Positions 1 to 7,693 of a stretch of 64,000 nt of DNA are shown here, piece after piece. Within the stretch, counting starts at the first letter, position 1; each line of letters begins with the position of its first letter. Below the pieces are notes generated by a model. The model made no database searches, had not been told where the DNA came from, and saw only the letters and a program-made list of their open reading frames with translations. The stretch comes from Nocardia acidivorans NBRC 108247 (GTDB taxonomy: Bacteria; Actinomycetota; Actinomycetes; Mycobacteriales; Mycobacteriaceae), in NCBI RefSeq assembly GCF_001625085.1, contig NZ_BDAW01000009.1:231681-295680 (forward strand). The letters are read 5' to 3'. A program made the position numbers and the translations under genes.

Positions 1-150
1 GCGACCGGCGCGTTCGAAGGCGACCAACAGCGATTGCGGTCTGCCGATATCCCAGGGGGGTCGCTGCACCGCGACACCGGGAAAGACTTCGGCACCGCTG
101 TACAGCTTCTCGTAGTCGACCGCTGCGGGATCGATCCGTGGCGAATTCAT
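1..150 (-). CDS. SAM-dependent methyltransferase, N-terminal part (cut by window edge)
   Basis: Only the first 50 codons are in view; the gene runs off the left edge. It starts at the ATG at 150 and contains a PPWDIGRPQ block, which in a common actinobacterial group of class I small-molecule methyltransferases sits just before the SAM-binding glycine loop. The loop itself lies outside the window, so the assignment rests on this block. The gene faces away from the oxidoreductase at 254, and the 103-bp gap with an inverted repeat probably serves both promoters. The substrate cannot be inferred. Confidence 0.6.
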   Translation of the reverse strand, partial: MNSPRIDPAAVDYEKLYSGAEVFPGVAVQRPPWDIGRPQSLLVAFERAGR

Positions 151-186
151 GTCCGCTCCAAGTCCTCGCGCCTTGCCACCATCTAA

Positions 187-224
187 TACGTAACTCATAC
201 TATATGTGATTCATAGATTACGTA
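187..224. promoter_or_regulatory. Inverted repeat in a divergent promoter gap
   Basis: TACGTAA (187-193) and TTACGTA (218-224) form a perfect 7-bp inverted repeat around an AT-rich core that is unusual for this GC-rich DNA. It lies in the only gap between a methyltransferase gene and the divergent F420-type oxidoreductase. Its position suggests a repressor operator; the MarR-type regulator encoded at 766 is the nearest candidate, which is an inference. Confidence 0.45.
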
Positions 225-253
225 CTGGATAGCTTCCGGAAGGGTTCGGGTTC

Positions 254-697
254 ATGAACGCAGACAGGTACCGCCGGGTGACGAACACGATCAACAAGGT
301 GATCGTCGGATTGCAGCGGCGCGGAGTGGCTTTCGGGCCGATGCAGTTGCTCACCGTCAAGGGACGTAAGACCGGACAGCCGCGGACATTTCCGATCGCG
401 GTCAATGAGATCGGGGACGGTCGGTATATCTTCCAGGCGTTTCCGAAGGCGGCGTGGGTTGCCAATGTTCGTGACGCCGAAACCGTCACATTGACCCGGG
501 GGCGGTCGTCCGCGAGCGCCCGGTTGGTCGAGGTGCCGGTCGCGGAGCGCGGGTCGCTGCTGCGCGAATTGGTGCGGAGCAGTCCCAAGAGCGTCGGGGA
601 ACGGTTCGTGACCACGGGGCTGGCCCAGACCGCCACCCCGGAGGGGATCGCCGCGGCGGCGGACAGGATCGCGGTCTTCCGCGTCGAACCGGCCTGA
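254..697 (+). CDS. F420-dependent (Ddn-type, DUF385) oxidoreductase
   Basis: A 147-residue protein of the deazaflavin (F420)-dependent nitroreductase/quinone reductase family, a small split-barrel fold found in actinobacteria. The family block LLTVKGRKTGQPRTFPI (about residues 33-49) is clear, followed by the usual GDGRYIFQAF and WVANVRDA segments. Length is normal for the family. The ATG at 254 follows a GGAAGGG ribosome site. It probably reduces quinones, nitro compounds or similar acceptors with F420H2; the substrate is unknown. A MarR regulator follows on the same strand and may share its transcript. Family assignment is firm, function general. Confidence 0.85.
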   Translation: MNADRYRRVTNTINKVIVGLQRRGVAFGPMQLLTVKGRKTGQPRTFPIAVNEIGDGRYIFQAFPKAAWVANVRDAETVTLTRGRSSASARLVEVPVAERGSLLRELVRSSPKSVGERFVTTGLAQTATPEGIAAAADRIAVFRVEPA

Positions 698-765
698 ACT
701 GCGGGCAGGGCCGCATGGCACCACGATATGATACGGAATCCATACAAACCGGCGAGAGTGGTGCG

Positions 766-1257
766 GTGACTCCAGTAGCGGATCGGGGTGCGACGCGGCA
801 GCGGCGACAGCGGATGACCGCCGTCAAGGAAGCCGTGCGCGACTTGAACATTCAGCTCGCACTGCTCAATCGCAGGTTCGGCGGCCGGGTCGAACTGCGC
901 GATATCGACTGGACGTGTTTGGACCTGATCAATCGACACGGCCCGCTGGCCCCCACCGCCCTGGCCCGCCGGGCGGGACTGCACCCAGCCACCCTCACCG
1001 GCATCCTCGATCGCCTCCAGAAGGCCGGATGGATTGTGCGCGAACGCGATCCGGAGTCGACCGACCGTCGCGCGATCACCGTCCGCGCGGTACGCGAACG
1101 CAACTCCGAACTGTTCGCGGTGCTCGCCGGAATGAATACGCGCATGGACGAGGTATGCGCCCGCTACTCCGATGCCGAACTCGAGGTGATCGCCGACTTC
1201 CTGCGCCGCACCGGTACGGCGGGTCAGGAATCCGCGGAGGAGCTCTCCGAGGGCTGA
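766..1257 (+). CDS. MarR-family transcriptional regulator
   Basis: A winged-helix regulator of the MarR family. The recognition region ALARRAGLHPATLTGILDRL followed by GWIVRERDPESTDRRA is the textbook MarR helix-turn-helix and wing, with an N-terminal and a C-terminal dimerisation helix. An upstream ATG at 715 is in frame, but a TATGAT hexamer (727-732) that looks like a -10 lies after it, so the GTG at 766 is preferred. It lies 3' of the F420-type oxidoreductase and 5' of a P450, and may control the former. The ligand is unknown. Confidence 0.85.
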   Translation: MTPVADRGATRQRRQRMTAVKEAVRDLNIQLALLNRRFGGRVELRDIDWTCLDLINRHGPLAPTALARRAGLHPATLTGILDRLQKAGWIVRERDPESTDRRAITVRAVRERNSELFAVLAGMNTRMDEVCARYSDAELEVIADFLRRTGTAGQESAEELSEG

Positions 1258-1432
1258 TTCGGTGATCCGGCACGCCAACCCGATTGCGTCACAGTGACGT
1301 TCACGATGCGCTGGTCGGCGTGTCGGGGTGCGAAGTTGTCTCGGCGCTGCCAAGTCGTCGCGGGGCGCTCTAGGCTGTAATGAGCGTCTTCGGCGGTCGC
1401 ATCGCAGCGGCCCGGGTGAAGGGATCAGTATT

Positions 1433-2746
1433 GTGAGCACCTCGTATCCACCGGGTCCCCGGCTGCCGAGCATTGTTCAGACCGCACTGTACGCACAGTG
1501 GCGAGGGGCGCTACTGGAGCGGGCGGCGCGCAGGTACGGGGATGTTTTCACGCTTCGACTGGTACCGCCGTACTCGGAGAAAGTGGTCATCTTCTCGCGG
1601 CCCGAACATATTCGGGAGATCTTCGCCGCGGATCCGGCCGATCTGCACGCGGGCGAGGGGAATCGGCTGCTGGTGCACATTATGGGTGAGCATTCGCTGC
1701 TGCTCACCGATGAGGCCGAACATGCGCGGGCGCGGCGATTGCTGATGCCCGCCTTTGCGGGGTCGTCCCTGCGCGGGTATCGCACACTGGTCGAGGCCAT
1801 TGCCAAGACCCATGTGGATCGGTGGGCCAGCGGGTCCACGGTGCACACCCTGGACCGGATGAATGAACTCACCCTCGATGTCATCATGCAGGTGGTCTTC
1901 GGTATGGCCGATGAACACCGGCGCGGTGAGCTCGCGCCCCGGCTGCGCCGGATCGTGAATATCAATCCGCTCATCTTCTTCGGCTGGAAGTATCCGTGGC
2001 TGGATCGGCACGGGCCGTGGAAGCGCTTCCGCGAGAACCAGCAGGCCATGAACGAGCTGCTGTACAGCGAGATCAGCCAGCGCCGCGCACACCCCGATCT
2101 CGATCAGCGAGCCGATGTGCTGTCCCGGTTACTGGCGGTCGGCTCCGGCGAAAACCCTTCGGACGCACCGCTGTCCGATGCGGAACTGCGCGATCAGCTC
2201 ATCACATTGCTGCTCGCCGGACACGAGACCACCGCCTCGGCGCTGTCGTGGGCCTGTCATGAACTGGCCGCGCATCCCCGGGTGCAGGAGTCCGCGCGCA
2301 GCGCCGCCCACGACGGCGATGACAAATACCTGGAGGCGGTGCTCAAGGAATCCATGCGCCGCCGCACCGTCATCGCCGCCACCGGCCGCAGACTCACCCG
2401 CGATATGACCATCGGAGGGTACGCCCTCCCGCGCGGCACGGTCGTGTCCACCTCGATCCTGCTGGCGCACAGCCGCTCCGACAACTTCCCGGACGGTACC
2501 GACTTCCGCCCCGAACGCTTCCTCGACGGATCGGTCGCCGCCAATACCTGGCTACCGTTCGGCGGCGGCGTACGCCGGTGCATCGGCGCGGGCTTCTCCC
2601 TCATGGAGGGCACCGCCGTCCTGCGCGAAATCCTCACCCGCTACCGGCTCTCCCTACCCGCCGGCGTCACCGGCGAGAGCTCGAAGATCAGGAATATCAC
2701 CCACGTCCCCGCGCACGGGGCACCGGTCCAGGTCACTCTGCTCTGA
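1433..2746 (+). CDS. Cytochrome P450 (CYP135/CYP138-like)
   Basis: A 437-residue class I bacterial P450 with all hallmark motifs: I-helix LLLAGHETTASA (near residue 260), K-helix ExxR in KESMRRR, the FRPERF meander and the haem loop FGGGVRRCIG with the cysteine ligand. The N-terminal PPGPRLP and the spacing recall the mycobacterial CYP135/CYP138 group. The GTG at 1433 is preferred over an upstream ATG because GAAGGG sits about 10 nt before it and the family start aligns there. No ferredoxin or ferredoxin reductase gene is adjacent. It is a monooxygenase of unknown, probably hydrophobic, substrate. A MerR gene converges from the right. Confidence 0.9.
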   Translation: MSTSYPPGPRLPSIVQTALYAQWRGALLERAARRYGDVFTLRLVPPYSEKVVIFSRPEHIREIFAADPADLHAGEGNRLLVHIMGEHSLLLTDEAEHARARRLLMPAFAGSSLRGYRTLVEAIAKTHVDRWASGSTVHTLDRMNELTLDVIMQVVFGMADEHRRGELAPRLRRIVNINPLIFFGWKYPWLDRHGPWKRFRENQQAMNELLYSEISQRRAHPDLDQRADVLSRLLAVGSGENPSDAPLSDAELRDQLITLLLAGHETTASALSWACHELAAHPRVQESARSAAHDGDDKYLEAVLKESMRRRTVIAATGRRLTRDMTIGGYALPRGTVVSTSILLAHSRSDNFPDGTDFRPERFLDGSVAANTWLPFGGGVRRCIGAGFSLMEGTAVLREILTRYRLSLPAGVTGESSKIRNITHVPAHGAPVQVTLL

Positions 2747-2767
2747 GCTGGCCGCCGGGCGCTTCCC

Positions 2768-3196
2768 CTAGTGAATGCGCCCGGGCACCGAGCTCCGGGG
2801 GAATTTCCTTCCGGCCCTGGTGAATTCGGCGCACTCGGGACAGTCGGCGATGACGGGGTGACTGCACTCGGTGAGGTGCGCGAGGAAGCGATCGGTGGTG
2901 CGCAGTAGTTCCAGCTGTCGCCGAATATCGGCGCGTTTGTCATTGATCAGCTCGCGCCGTTCATCGCAGGGGCTGAGGCCGAGTTGGCGAATCTGATCCA
3001 GTGACAAGCCGGTTCGCTGAAGGAGCCGGATGATACGGGCCACATCGAGGGTATTGGGGTCGTAGCTGCGGTGCCCGGAGGGGCTGCGGGATGGGTTGAG
3101 CAGACCCACCGATTCCCAGTGCCGCAGCACATGGGCCTCGATGCCGAGTGCGGCCGCGGCATCGCCGATCCGCATATCCTGCGCGGTGCTCACCAT
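2768..3196 (-). CDS. MerR-family regulator with C-terminal cysteines
   Basis: A 142-residue MerR-type activator. The N-terminal winged HTH MRIGDAAAALGIEAHVLRHW is followed by HRSYDPNTLDVARIIRLL and a dimerisation helix. Four cysteines are visible, at about 77, 111, 119 and 122, the last two as CPEC; such clusters can bind metal or sense redox stress, but the inducer is not shown. ATG at 3196 follows AGAGGCG. It is divergent from the metallo-hydrolase at 3292, and a strong dyad (3207-3226) lies between them, so it very likely controls both genes. Confidence 0.85.
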   Translation of the reverse strand: MVSTAQDMRIGDAAAALGIEAHVLRHWESVGLLNPSRSPSGHRSYDPNTLDVARIIRLLQRTGLSLDQIRQLGLSPCDERRELINDKRADIRRQLELLRTTDRFLAHLTECSHPVIADCPECAEFTRAGRKFPRSSVPGRIH

Positions 3197-3206
3197 TCGC
3201 CTCTTT

Positions 3207-3226
3207 ACTTCATGTCGACGTGAAGT
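3207..3226. promoter_or_regulatory. MerR-type operator dyad
   Basis: ACTTCA-TGTCGACG-TGAAGT is a perfect 6-bp inverted repeat around a central GTCGAC palindrome. Its form and place between a MerR gene and a divergent target match MerR-family operators, where the dyad sits in an over-long -35/-10 spacer. Confidence 0.65.
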
Positions 3227-3291
3227 TTTAGCCTGCCAGCACTCCCGGCGACCGTCCAGGTTTCCGGCACCGTGAATGGAGAGTGCAATCG

Positions 3292-4233
3292 ATGTCGAAC
3301 GCCGTACGTTCCCCGGGTCTGATCCAATGCTGCGCCGCGGCAACCGGTCTGGTGCGCGGAATGGTGCGCCCGCGCCCGGTCGACGAGCGTTTCCTGCGCT
3401 CGATCACCGATGCGGGCCTGCCCGATCCGAATCGCACCGTGCGGGTGACCGCACTCGATCAGGCACCGCGCTCGGTGCCGACAGCGATGGTGGTGGAGGG
3501 TACCTTCCAGCCGCGTCGCATCACCAATGCGCTGACCACCTTCGTGATCGAGCACCCGGAGGCGACCTTCCTGGTCGACCCGAGCTATTGCACCGACGCC
3601 GAGGCCCGCGCCATCGCGCAATTGCCCACCGCCCTGCGCGGTGTGGTGCGCCCACCGGTCGAAACCGTCCCCACCGTCACCGCGCTGAGCCTGCGACCGA
3701 ATCTGCCCGCCCCGGATTTCGCGCTGCCCACGCACGCGCACTGGGATCACGTCTGCGGACTCCTGGACCTGCCCGGTCTGCCCGTCCAGCTGCACCGGCC
3801 CGAACACGAGTGGATCAGCGCGGGTCCGACCGCCCCGGTCGGCGGGGTGCGCGATGCGCTACTCGACCGCCCCATCGTCGAATTCGATCTGGACGGTCCG
3901 CCGGTGCTCACCTTCACCCGCAGCCGAGACCTGTTCGGGGACGGCAGCATTGTGCTGGTGGATCTGGCCGGACATACACCCGGCAGCATCGGCATCCTGG
4001 CGCATACCGAGCGCGGCTGGGTGCTGCTGGCGGGCGATGCCGCCTGGCATGAACTCCAGGTCGAGAAGATCCGCCAGAAGTCGTCATTCCCAGGCAATTT
4101 CGTCGACGAGAACCACGACGAGACGTTCAAGACCCTGCATCGACTACATCTGGCGCGCCACTTCGCCGCCGTCATCCCCACCCACGATCACGAGGCGGCG
4201 CTGCGGCTGAGCCACGCTACCGCGGCGCGGTGA
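3292..4233 (+). CDS. MBL-fold metallo-hydrolase
   Basis: A 313-residue metallo-beta-lactamase-fold hydrolase. The metal site is visible as THAHWDH (HxHxDH, about residue 146), the bridging aspartate in LLAGDAAWHE (about 247) and the final histidine in IPTHDHE (about 296). ATG at 3292 follows GGAGAG with 8-nt spacing and is preferred to the GTG at 3283. The probable reaction is zinc-dependent hydrolysis of an ester or lactone. It is divergent from the MerR gene at 3196. Its last 17 nt overlap the convergent lipoprotein gene. No signal peptide is evident. Confidence 0.85.
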   Translation: MSNAVRSPGLIQCCAAATGLVRGMVRPRPVDERFLRSITDAGLPDPNRTVRVTALDQAPRSVPTAMVVEGTFQPRRITNALTTFVIEHPEATFLVDPSYCTDAEARAIAQLPTALRGVVRPPVETVPTVTALSLRPNLPAPDFALPTHAHWDHVCGLLDLPGLPVQLHRPEHEWISAGPTAPVGGVRDALLDRPIVEFDLDGPPVLTFTRSRDLFGDGSIVLVDLAGHTPGSIGILAHTERGWVLLAGDAAWHELQVEKIRQKSSFPGNFVDENHDETFKTLHRLHLARHFAAVIPTHDHEAALRLSHATAAR

Positions 4234-4855
4234 CCGGGTGAATCTGTAGGTGGCAGGAGTCGATTCGAGCGCTCACGGTCACCGTGTCCGTGGTATTCGG
4301 CGCGGTGACCCGCAGATCGGTGTAGGTGGCGCATTGGTTGCCCTCGGAGTCGAAGGCCACGCCCTCGACAACCGCCTGCGCACCGTGGGTGCCGTCGAGC
4401 ACGATGGTCGGCGGGTTGTCCTCGCCCGCGGGCAGGCCGCCCATATATCCGCGCGGGGTGCGTTCGGCATGCAGCAGTGGGCCGCCCGCTCCGGTGTCCA
4501 CGCCCGGGTATCCGGTCAGCGTGCAGGAGCGGCTGTCGTGCGCGGCCGAAAAGTTCAGGCGCACACCGCGATGGCCCATGCCCGGAGACATGATGGTCGC
4601 ATCCACCACGACCTGACCATTACCGCACGGCGCGGGTGCGCTCGAGGTGGGCGGAGGTGAGGTCGGCGGCGTCGATTCGGTCCGCCCGGTGGTCGGGCCG
4701 TCGGTGGTCGCGGGGACCACGGCCTGCGTCGGAACGACAGTGCTTCCGGACGCGGTGGACCGACCGGAGTCATTCGAATCGCTCGCGCAGCCGGTCACCC
4801 CCAGCAGTGCGCAACAGGCCGCCACCCCCGCGTATCGTGCTGCCCTGGAACCCAT
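4217..4855 (-). CDS. DUF4232 lipoprotein
   Basis: A predicted secreted lipoprotein. After a short basic start there is a hydrophobic stretch ending in a lipobox LLGVTGC, then a Ser/Thr/Pro-rich linker, then a DUF4232 domain (CGNGQVVVDATI to DSCHLQIHPV) with conserved cysteines. DUF4232 proteins are actinobacterial envelope proteins of unknown role. ATG at 4855 is chosen because GGAGGGG lies 10 nt upstream; an in-frame GTG at 4864 is too close to that site. Confidence 0.85.
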   Translation of the reverse strand: MGSRAARYAGVAACCALLGVTGCASDSNDSGRSTASGSTVVPTQAVVPATTDGPTTGRTESTPPTSPPPTSSAPAPCGNGQVVVDATIMSPGMGHRGVRLNFSAAHDSRSCTLTGYPGVDTGAGGPLLHAERTPRGYMGGLPAGEDNPPTIVLDGTHGAQAVVEGVAFDSEGNQCATYTDLRVTAPNTTDTVTVSARIDSCHLQIHPVTAPR

Positions 4856-4957
4856 TTCCACCACTCCCCTCCCGTGTCGTCGGCGCTACTCGTAGTGTCG
4901 TCCGATTCGCACCCGGTGTTGCGGGCGTGAATCGGACACCGCCAGTACGGTGAAGAA

Positions 4958-5566
4958 ATGGAGATCACCGTCCGTCAGGCACAACGTTCGGATATTCCAA
5001 CGCTGGGCCGGGTGCTCGGCCTCGCCTTCGCCGATGATCCGATCATCTCCTGGCTGCTCCCCGATGACGCATCGCGGGCTCGGCGTGCCGCCCTCATGTT
5101 CGCCACGCTGGCCCGGCACGACCGCATCGAGCACGGCGGTATCGATATCGCGGTCGACGACTCCGGTGAAATCGTCGGCGCGGCCATGTGGGAGCCGCCG
5201 GGCTACTCCAGTGACCGCAATAACCTGCGCGCCCTGCCCGGACTGATCCGGGCATTCCGATCGCGTCTGATTGCCGCCGGGCGAATGGCCGATACGCTGG
5301 CCGCCGAACATCCGCACGATCCACCGCACTGGTATCTCGCATCCATCGGAACCCTGCCCACCACGCGGGGCAAGGGCTACGGCAAGGCGCTGCTCTCCGC
5401 GCGATTGGATCGTTGTGATGCCGAGGGCCTGCCCGCCTATCTGGAGTCCAGTAAGCCCGAGAATGTCCCGTACTACGAGCGCTTCGGCTTCGAGGTGACC
5501 GCCGAACTCGACGCCACCGGGGGCGGCCCGCCGGTGTGGGAGATGTGGCGCGAGCCCCGCTCCTGA
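4958..5566 (+). CDS. GNAT-family N-acetyltransferase
   Basis: A 202-residue GNAT acetyltransferase. It opens with the family pattern EITVRQAQRSDIPTLGRV. The acetyl-CoA loop is seen as LPTTRGKGYGKALLSARL, and the C-terminal YLESSKPENVPYYERFGFEV matches this subfamily. The acceptor is unknown; relatives are often annotated as puromycin-acetyltransferase-like, but the sequence alone does not support that activity. It stands alone between a convergent lipoprotein gene and a YggT gene. Confidence 0.85.
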   Translation: MEITVRQAQRSDIPTLGRVLGLAFADDPIISWLLPDDASRARRAALMFATLARHDRIEHGGIDIAVDDSGEIVGAAMWEPPGYSSDRNNLRALPGLIRAFRSRLIAAGRMADTLAAEHPHDPPHWYLASIGTLPTTRGKGYGKALLSARLDRCDAEGLPAYLESSKPENVPYYERFGFEVTAELDATGGGPPVWEMWREPRS

Positions 5567-5657
5567 CACGCCGCCCGCTCAACCGGTCGGTATTCGAATC
5601 GGGCGTTACGATCGGCCACGTCGGCCGTCCGTACCGGCCACTACTGAGGAGTTGGTC

Positions 5658-5936
5658 ATGGGTCTGATCGCCGGGGTACTCGGTTGGCTGCTGACGGCAT
5701 TCGTCCTGTTGATGCTCGCGCGCATGGTGCTGGACTGGGTCGCGGTAGCGGGCAATCTGCCCGACTGGGGTCTCAGGGCGCGCAGCTTCACCCACAAATG
5801 GACCGAACCGGTGATCGCGCCCGTGCGCCGGGTGCTGCCGCCGCTGCGCGCGGGCGGCCTCGCCATCGATCTGGCGTTCACCATCGTCTTCATTCTCGCG
5901 CTGGTCCTGCGGTCGGTGGCATTCGGACTGGAGTAG
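5658..5936 (+). CDS. YggT-family membrane protein
   Basis: A 92-residue membrane protein of the YggT family with two hydrophobic helices (GVLGWLLTAFVLLMLARMVL and IDLAFTIVFILALVLRSVAF) around a short basic loop, the usual layout. GAGGAG lies 6 nt before the ATG at 5658. In other actinobacteria yggT sits near sepF, wag31 and the division cluster; here it does not, so this is probably an extra copy. Its function is not established. Confidence 0.85.
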   Translation: MGLIAGVLGWLLTAFVLLMLARMVLDWVAVAGNLPDWGLRARSFTHKWTEPVIAPVRRVLPPLRAGGLAIDLAFTIVFILALVLRSVAFGLE

Positions 5937-5986
5937 CGCCCGGAACCCCTCGTCCCGGGCGCACGACACCGCTTCGGGTCGCCGGA

Positions 5987-6326
5987 TATCGGTAGCCGCC
6001 GCCGCGCGCGCGAAGTCGCCGAAATCGCGTGCGGCCGAACCGGTTGCCTGCTGCACGCCATCGGCCAGGTGGGCATTGCGCCGTCGAGCACCGTGGTGGA
6101 CAGGTAGATCAGCACGTCGACCAGTTCGTCGGGCAGACCGTCCGCCCGCAGGGCGGCGGCATAGGTCCTGCGGTGAGGCCTCCAGGTATTCGACGGCGCG
6201 TCCGGTGGCCACGGCGATCTCGGCCACCGCGTCGGCGAAGGTGAGCAGCCGCGGTCCCGTCGCCTCGTAGACCTTCCCGCCATCGACGAACACCCGTGTC
6301 GCCACGACGCCGGCCTCCCACCCCAA
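5987..6326 (-). pseudogene. Remnant of an NmrA-type NAD(P)-binding protein
   Basis: The minus strand reads as the C-terminal third of an NmrA-like atypical SDR, but in two frames: KVYEATGPRLLTFADAVAEI in one, AALRADGLPDELVDVLIYL in the next, then NAHLADGVQQATG and DFGDFARAAAATD back in the first. Shifts lie near 6163 and 6079. The N-terminal NAD-binding region is missing. A LysR remnant in the opposite direction begins about 120 bp away, so the two once formed a divergent regulator/target pair. Confidence 0.7.
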
Positions 6327-6449
6327 CCAATAGCGTTGGGAGCCAAGCCAATCAGCAACCGGCCATCACCAGGCCGAACCGGGACTTACTGCCGATCAGC
6401 AGCGGTTACGCCATATCCGTTGGTTTTCGGCGGTTACTACCGAAACCCC

Positions 6450-6590
6450 TGTCAGCGGCCCGATATTCGCTACCTGCCGATCCGGGACGCGCCGCCGGTC
6501 GAATGGGATTTCTCCTGGCGGGTCGCGCGGGAGACGGCTCGCGTGCGCGCGTTCAACGAGGCCCCGCTGAAGGTGAGTAAGAGCCGCTGA
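6450..6590 (+). pseudogene. C-terminal remnant of a LysR-family regulator
   Basis: About 45 codons (DIRYLPIRDAPPVEWDF, then VARETARVRAFNEA) match the end of the substrate-binding domain of LysR regulators. The DNA-binding half is absent. Together with the NmrA remnant on the other strand it suggests that one deletion removed both 5' halves and the shared promoter. It was recognised by pattern only. Confidence 0.55.
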
Positions 6591-6664
6591 AAAGAGCTGA
6601 TCCGGTGCGTTGAGGTCAACGCACCGGATCAGCGAAATGCCTTATGCCCGTGGGCAAGAGCCCC

Positions 6665-7462
6665 TCAGGGCTTGCGCGCCATGCCGGAGACGATCATCTC
6701 TTCCCAGTCGCTGAGCTTATGCTCGCCCTCACCGGGCTGCGGCCGCCACTGCGCGCAGGGGACGATGCCCGGTTCCAGGACTTCGAGATCACCGTAGAAG
6801 TCCCGGATCTCGGCATCGGTGCGCCAGCGACCACGGCCGAACGCCTCCAGGATCTTGCGCTCGGTGGCCTTGGCCTCACGGGTGCCGCCGGTGCGGAAGT
6901 GCGAGATGTAGACGCGGCTGCCGGACGGGACCTGATCGGCCCAGAACTTCACCACACCCGCGGGATCCTCCTCGTCCTCGAGGAAGCTCAGGGTGACGGC
7001 GAAGAGCAGCCCCACCGGCCGCTCGAAGTCGATAATCCGTTGTACCGCAGGATGTTCGCGGATCCATGCCGTCTTGCCGACATCGCCCTCAATCGCGTCG
7101 ATACCGTCGTCGACGGCGAGCAGCGCTCGGCCGTGCGCGACCACGAACGGGTCATTGTCCACGTAGACGACCTTGGCTTCGGGATGCACGCGGCGCGCTA
7201 CGTCGTGGACATTCTCTGCGGCGGGCAAGCCGCAACCCATATCGATGAACTGGGTGATGCCGTCGGTGGCCATGCCGTGCACAGCGCGGAGGACAGCGTC
7301 GCGGTTCGTGATCGCGAGTTGCTCGGAACCGGCCAGATCACTCATGAAGTAGTCGCCGACATTCTTGTCGACGCCGTAGTTGTCTCGTCCACCGAGAACG
7401 TAGCTGTACACGCGCGCCACACTCGGCCGGGATTGCCGTGCTCGCATGGCGTTGATATTCAA
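6665..7462 (-). CDS. DUF574 SAM-dependent methyltransferase
   Basis: A protein of the DUF574 family of actinobacterial SAM methyltransferases, whose members often carry a Streptomyces-type GGKDNY signature. Here YVLGGRDNYGVDKNVGD is at the N-terminus, FIDMGCGLPA is the SAM loop, and VVYVDNDPFVVAHGRALL and the C-terminal WRPQPGE follow the family. The TTG at 7462 is preferred because AGGGG lies 6 nt upstream; the ATG at 7447 is the alternative. Members are numerous in Nocardia and Streptomyces; the substrate is unknown. A stand-alone gene. Confidence 0.8.
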   Translation of the reverse strand: MNINAMRARQSRPSVARVYSYVLGGRDNYGVDKNVGDYFMSDLAGSEQLAITNRDAVLRAVHGMATDGITQFIDMGCGLPAAENVHDVARRVHPEAKVVYVDNDPFVVAHGRALLAVDDGIDAIEGDVGKTAWIREHPAVQRIIDFERPVGLLFAVTLSFLEDEEDPAGVVKFWADQVPSGSRVYISHFRTGGTREAKATERKILEAFGRGRWRTDAEIRDFYGDLEVLEPGIVPCAQWRPQPGEGEHKLSDWEEMIVSGMARKP

Positions 7463-7693
7463 CTGACACCCCTTTACCTTCCGTGTCCCCAGCGGGTGCC
7501 GGTGCACGGGTAGTCCTGTCGGCCAGAACCTTTGACTGAAGATCATTGCAGATCGGGTCCGCACGGAGTTCTCTTTTCCCCCTGACGATACCGCCGGATG
7601 CCCTCGTAAATCTCCGGCATTGCCGCACGTTCCGATGTCATTTCACATGTGCAGGACGCACGCGCATCCATCGAAACGTGACGAACCGGACGG

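Noticed and set aside
211..1473. Long minus-strand open frame across the oxidoreductase and MarR genes
   Set aside because: It is antisense to two genes with clear family patterns and has a composition typical of a shadow frame in GC-rich DNA.
4958..5566. GNAT protein considered as a puromycin acetyltransferase
   Set aside because: General subfamily resemblance only; nothing in the context or motifs shows drug specificity.
5094..6326. 410-codon minus-strand open frame
   Set aside because: Only its first third carries NmrA patterns, and these continue in another frame; the rest is antisense to YggT and GNAT genes. It is treated as a pseudogene fragment.
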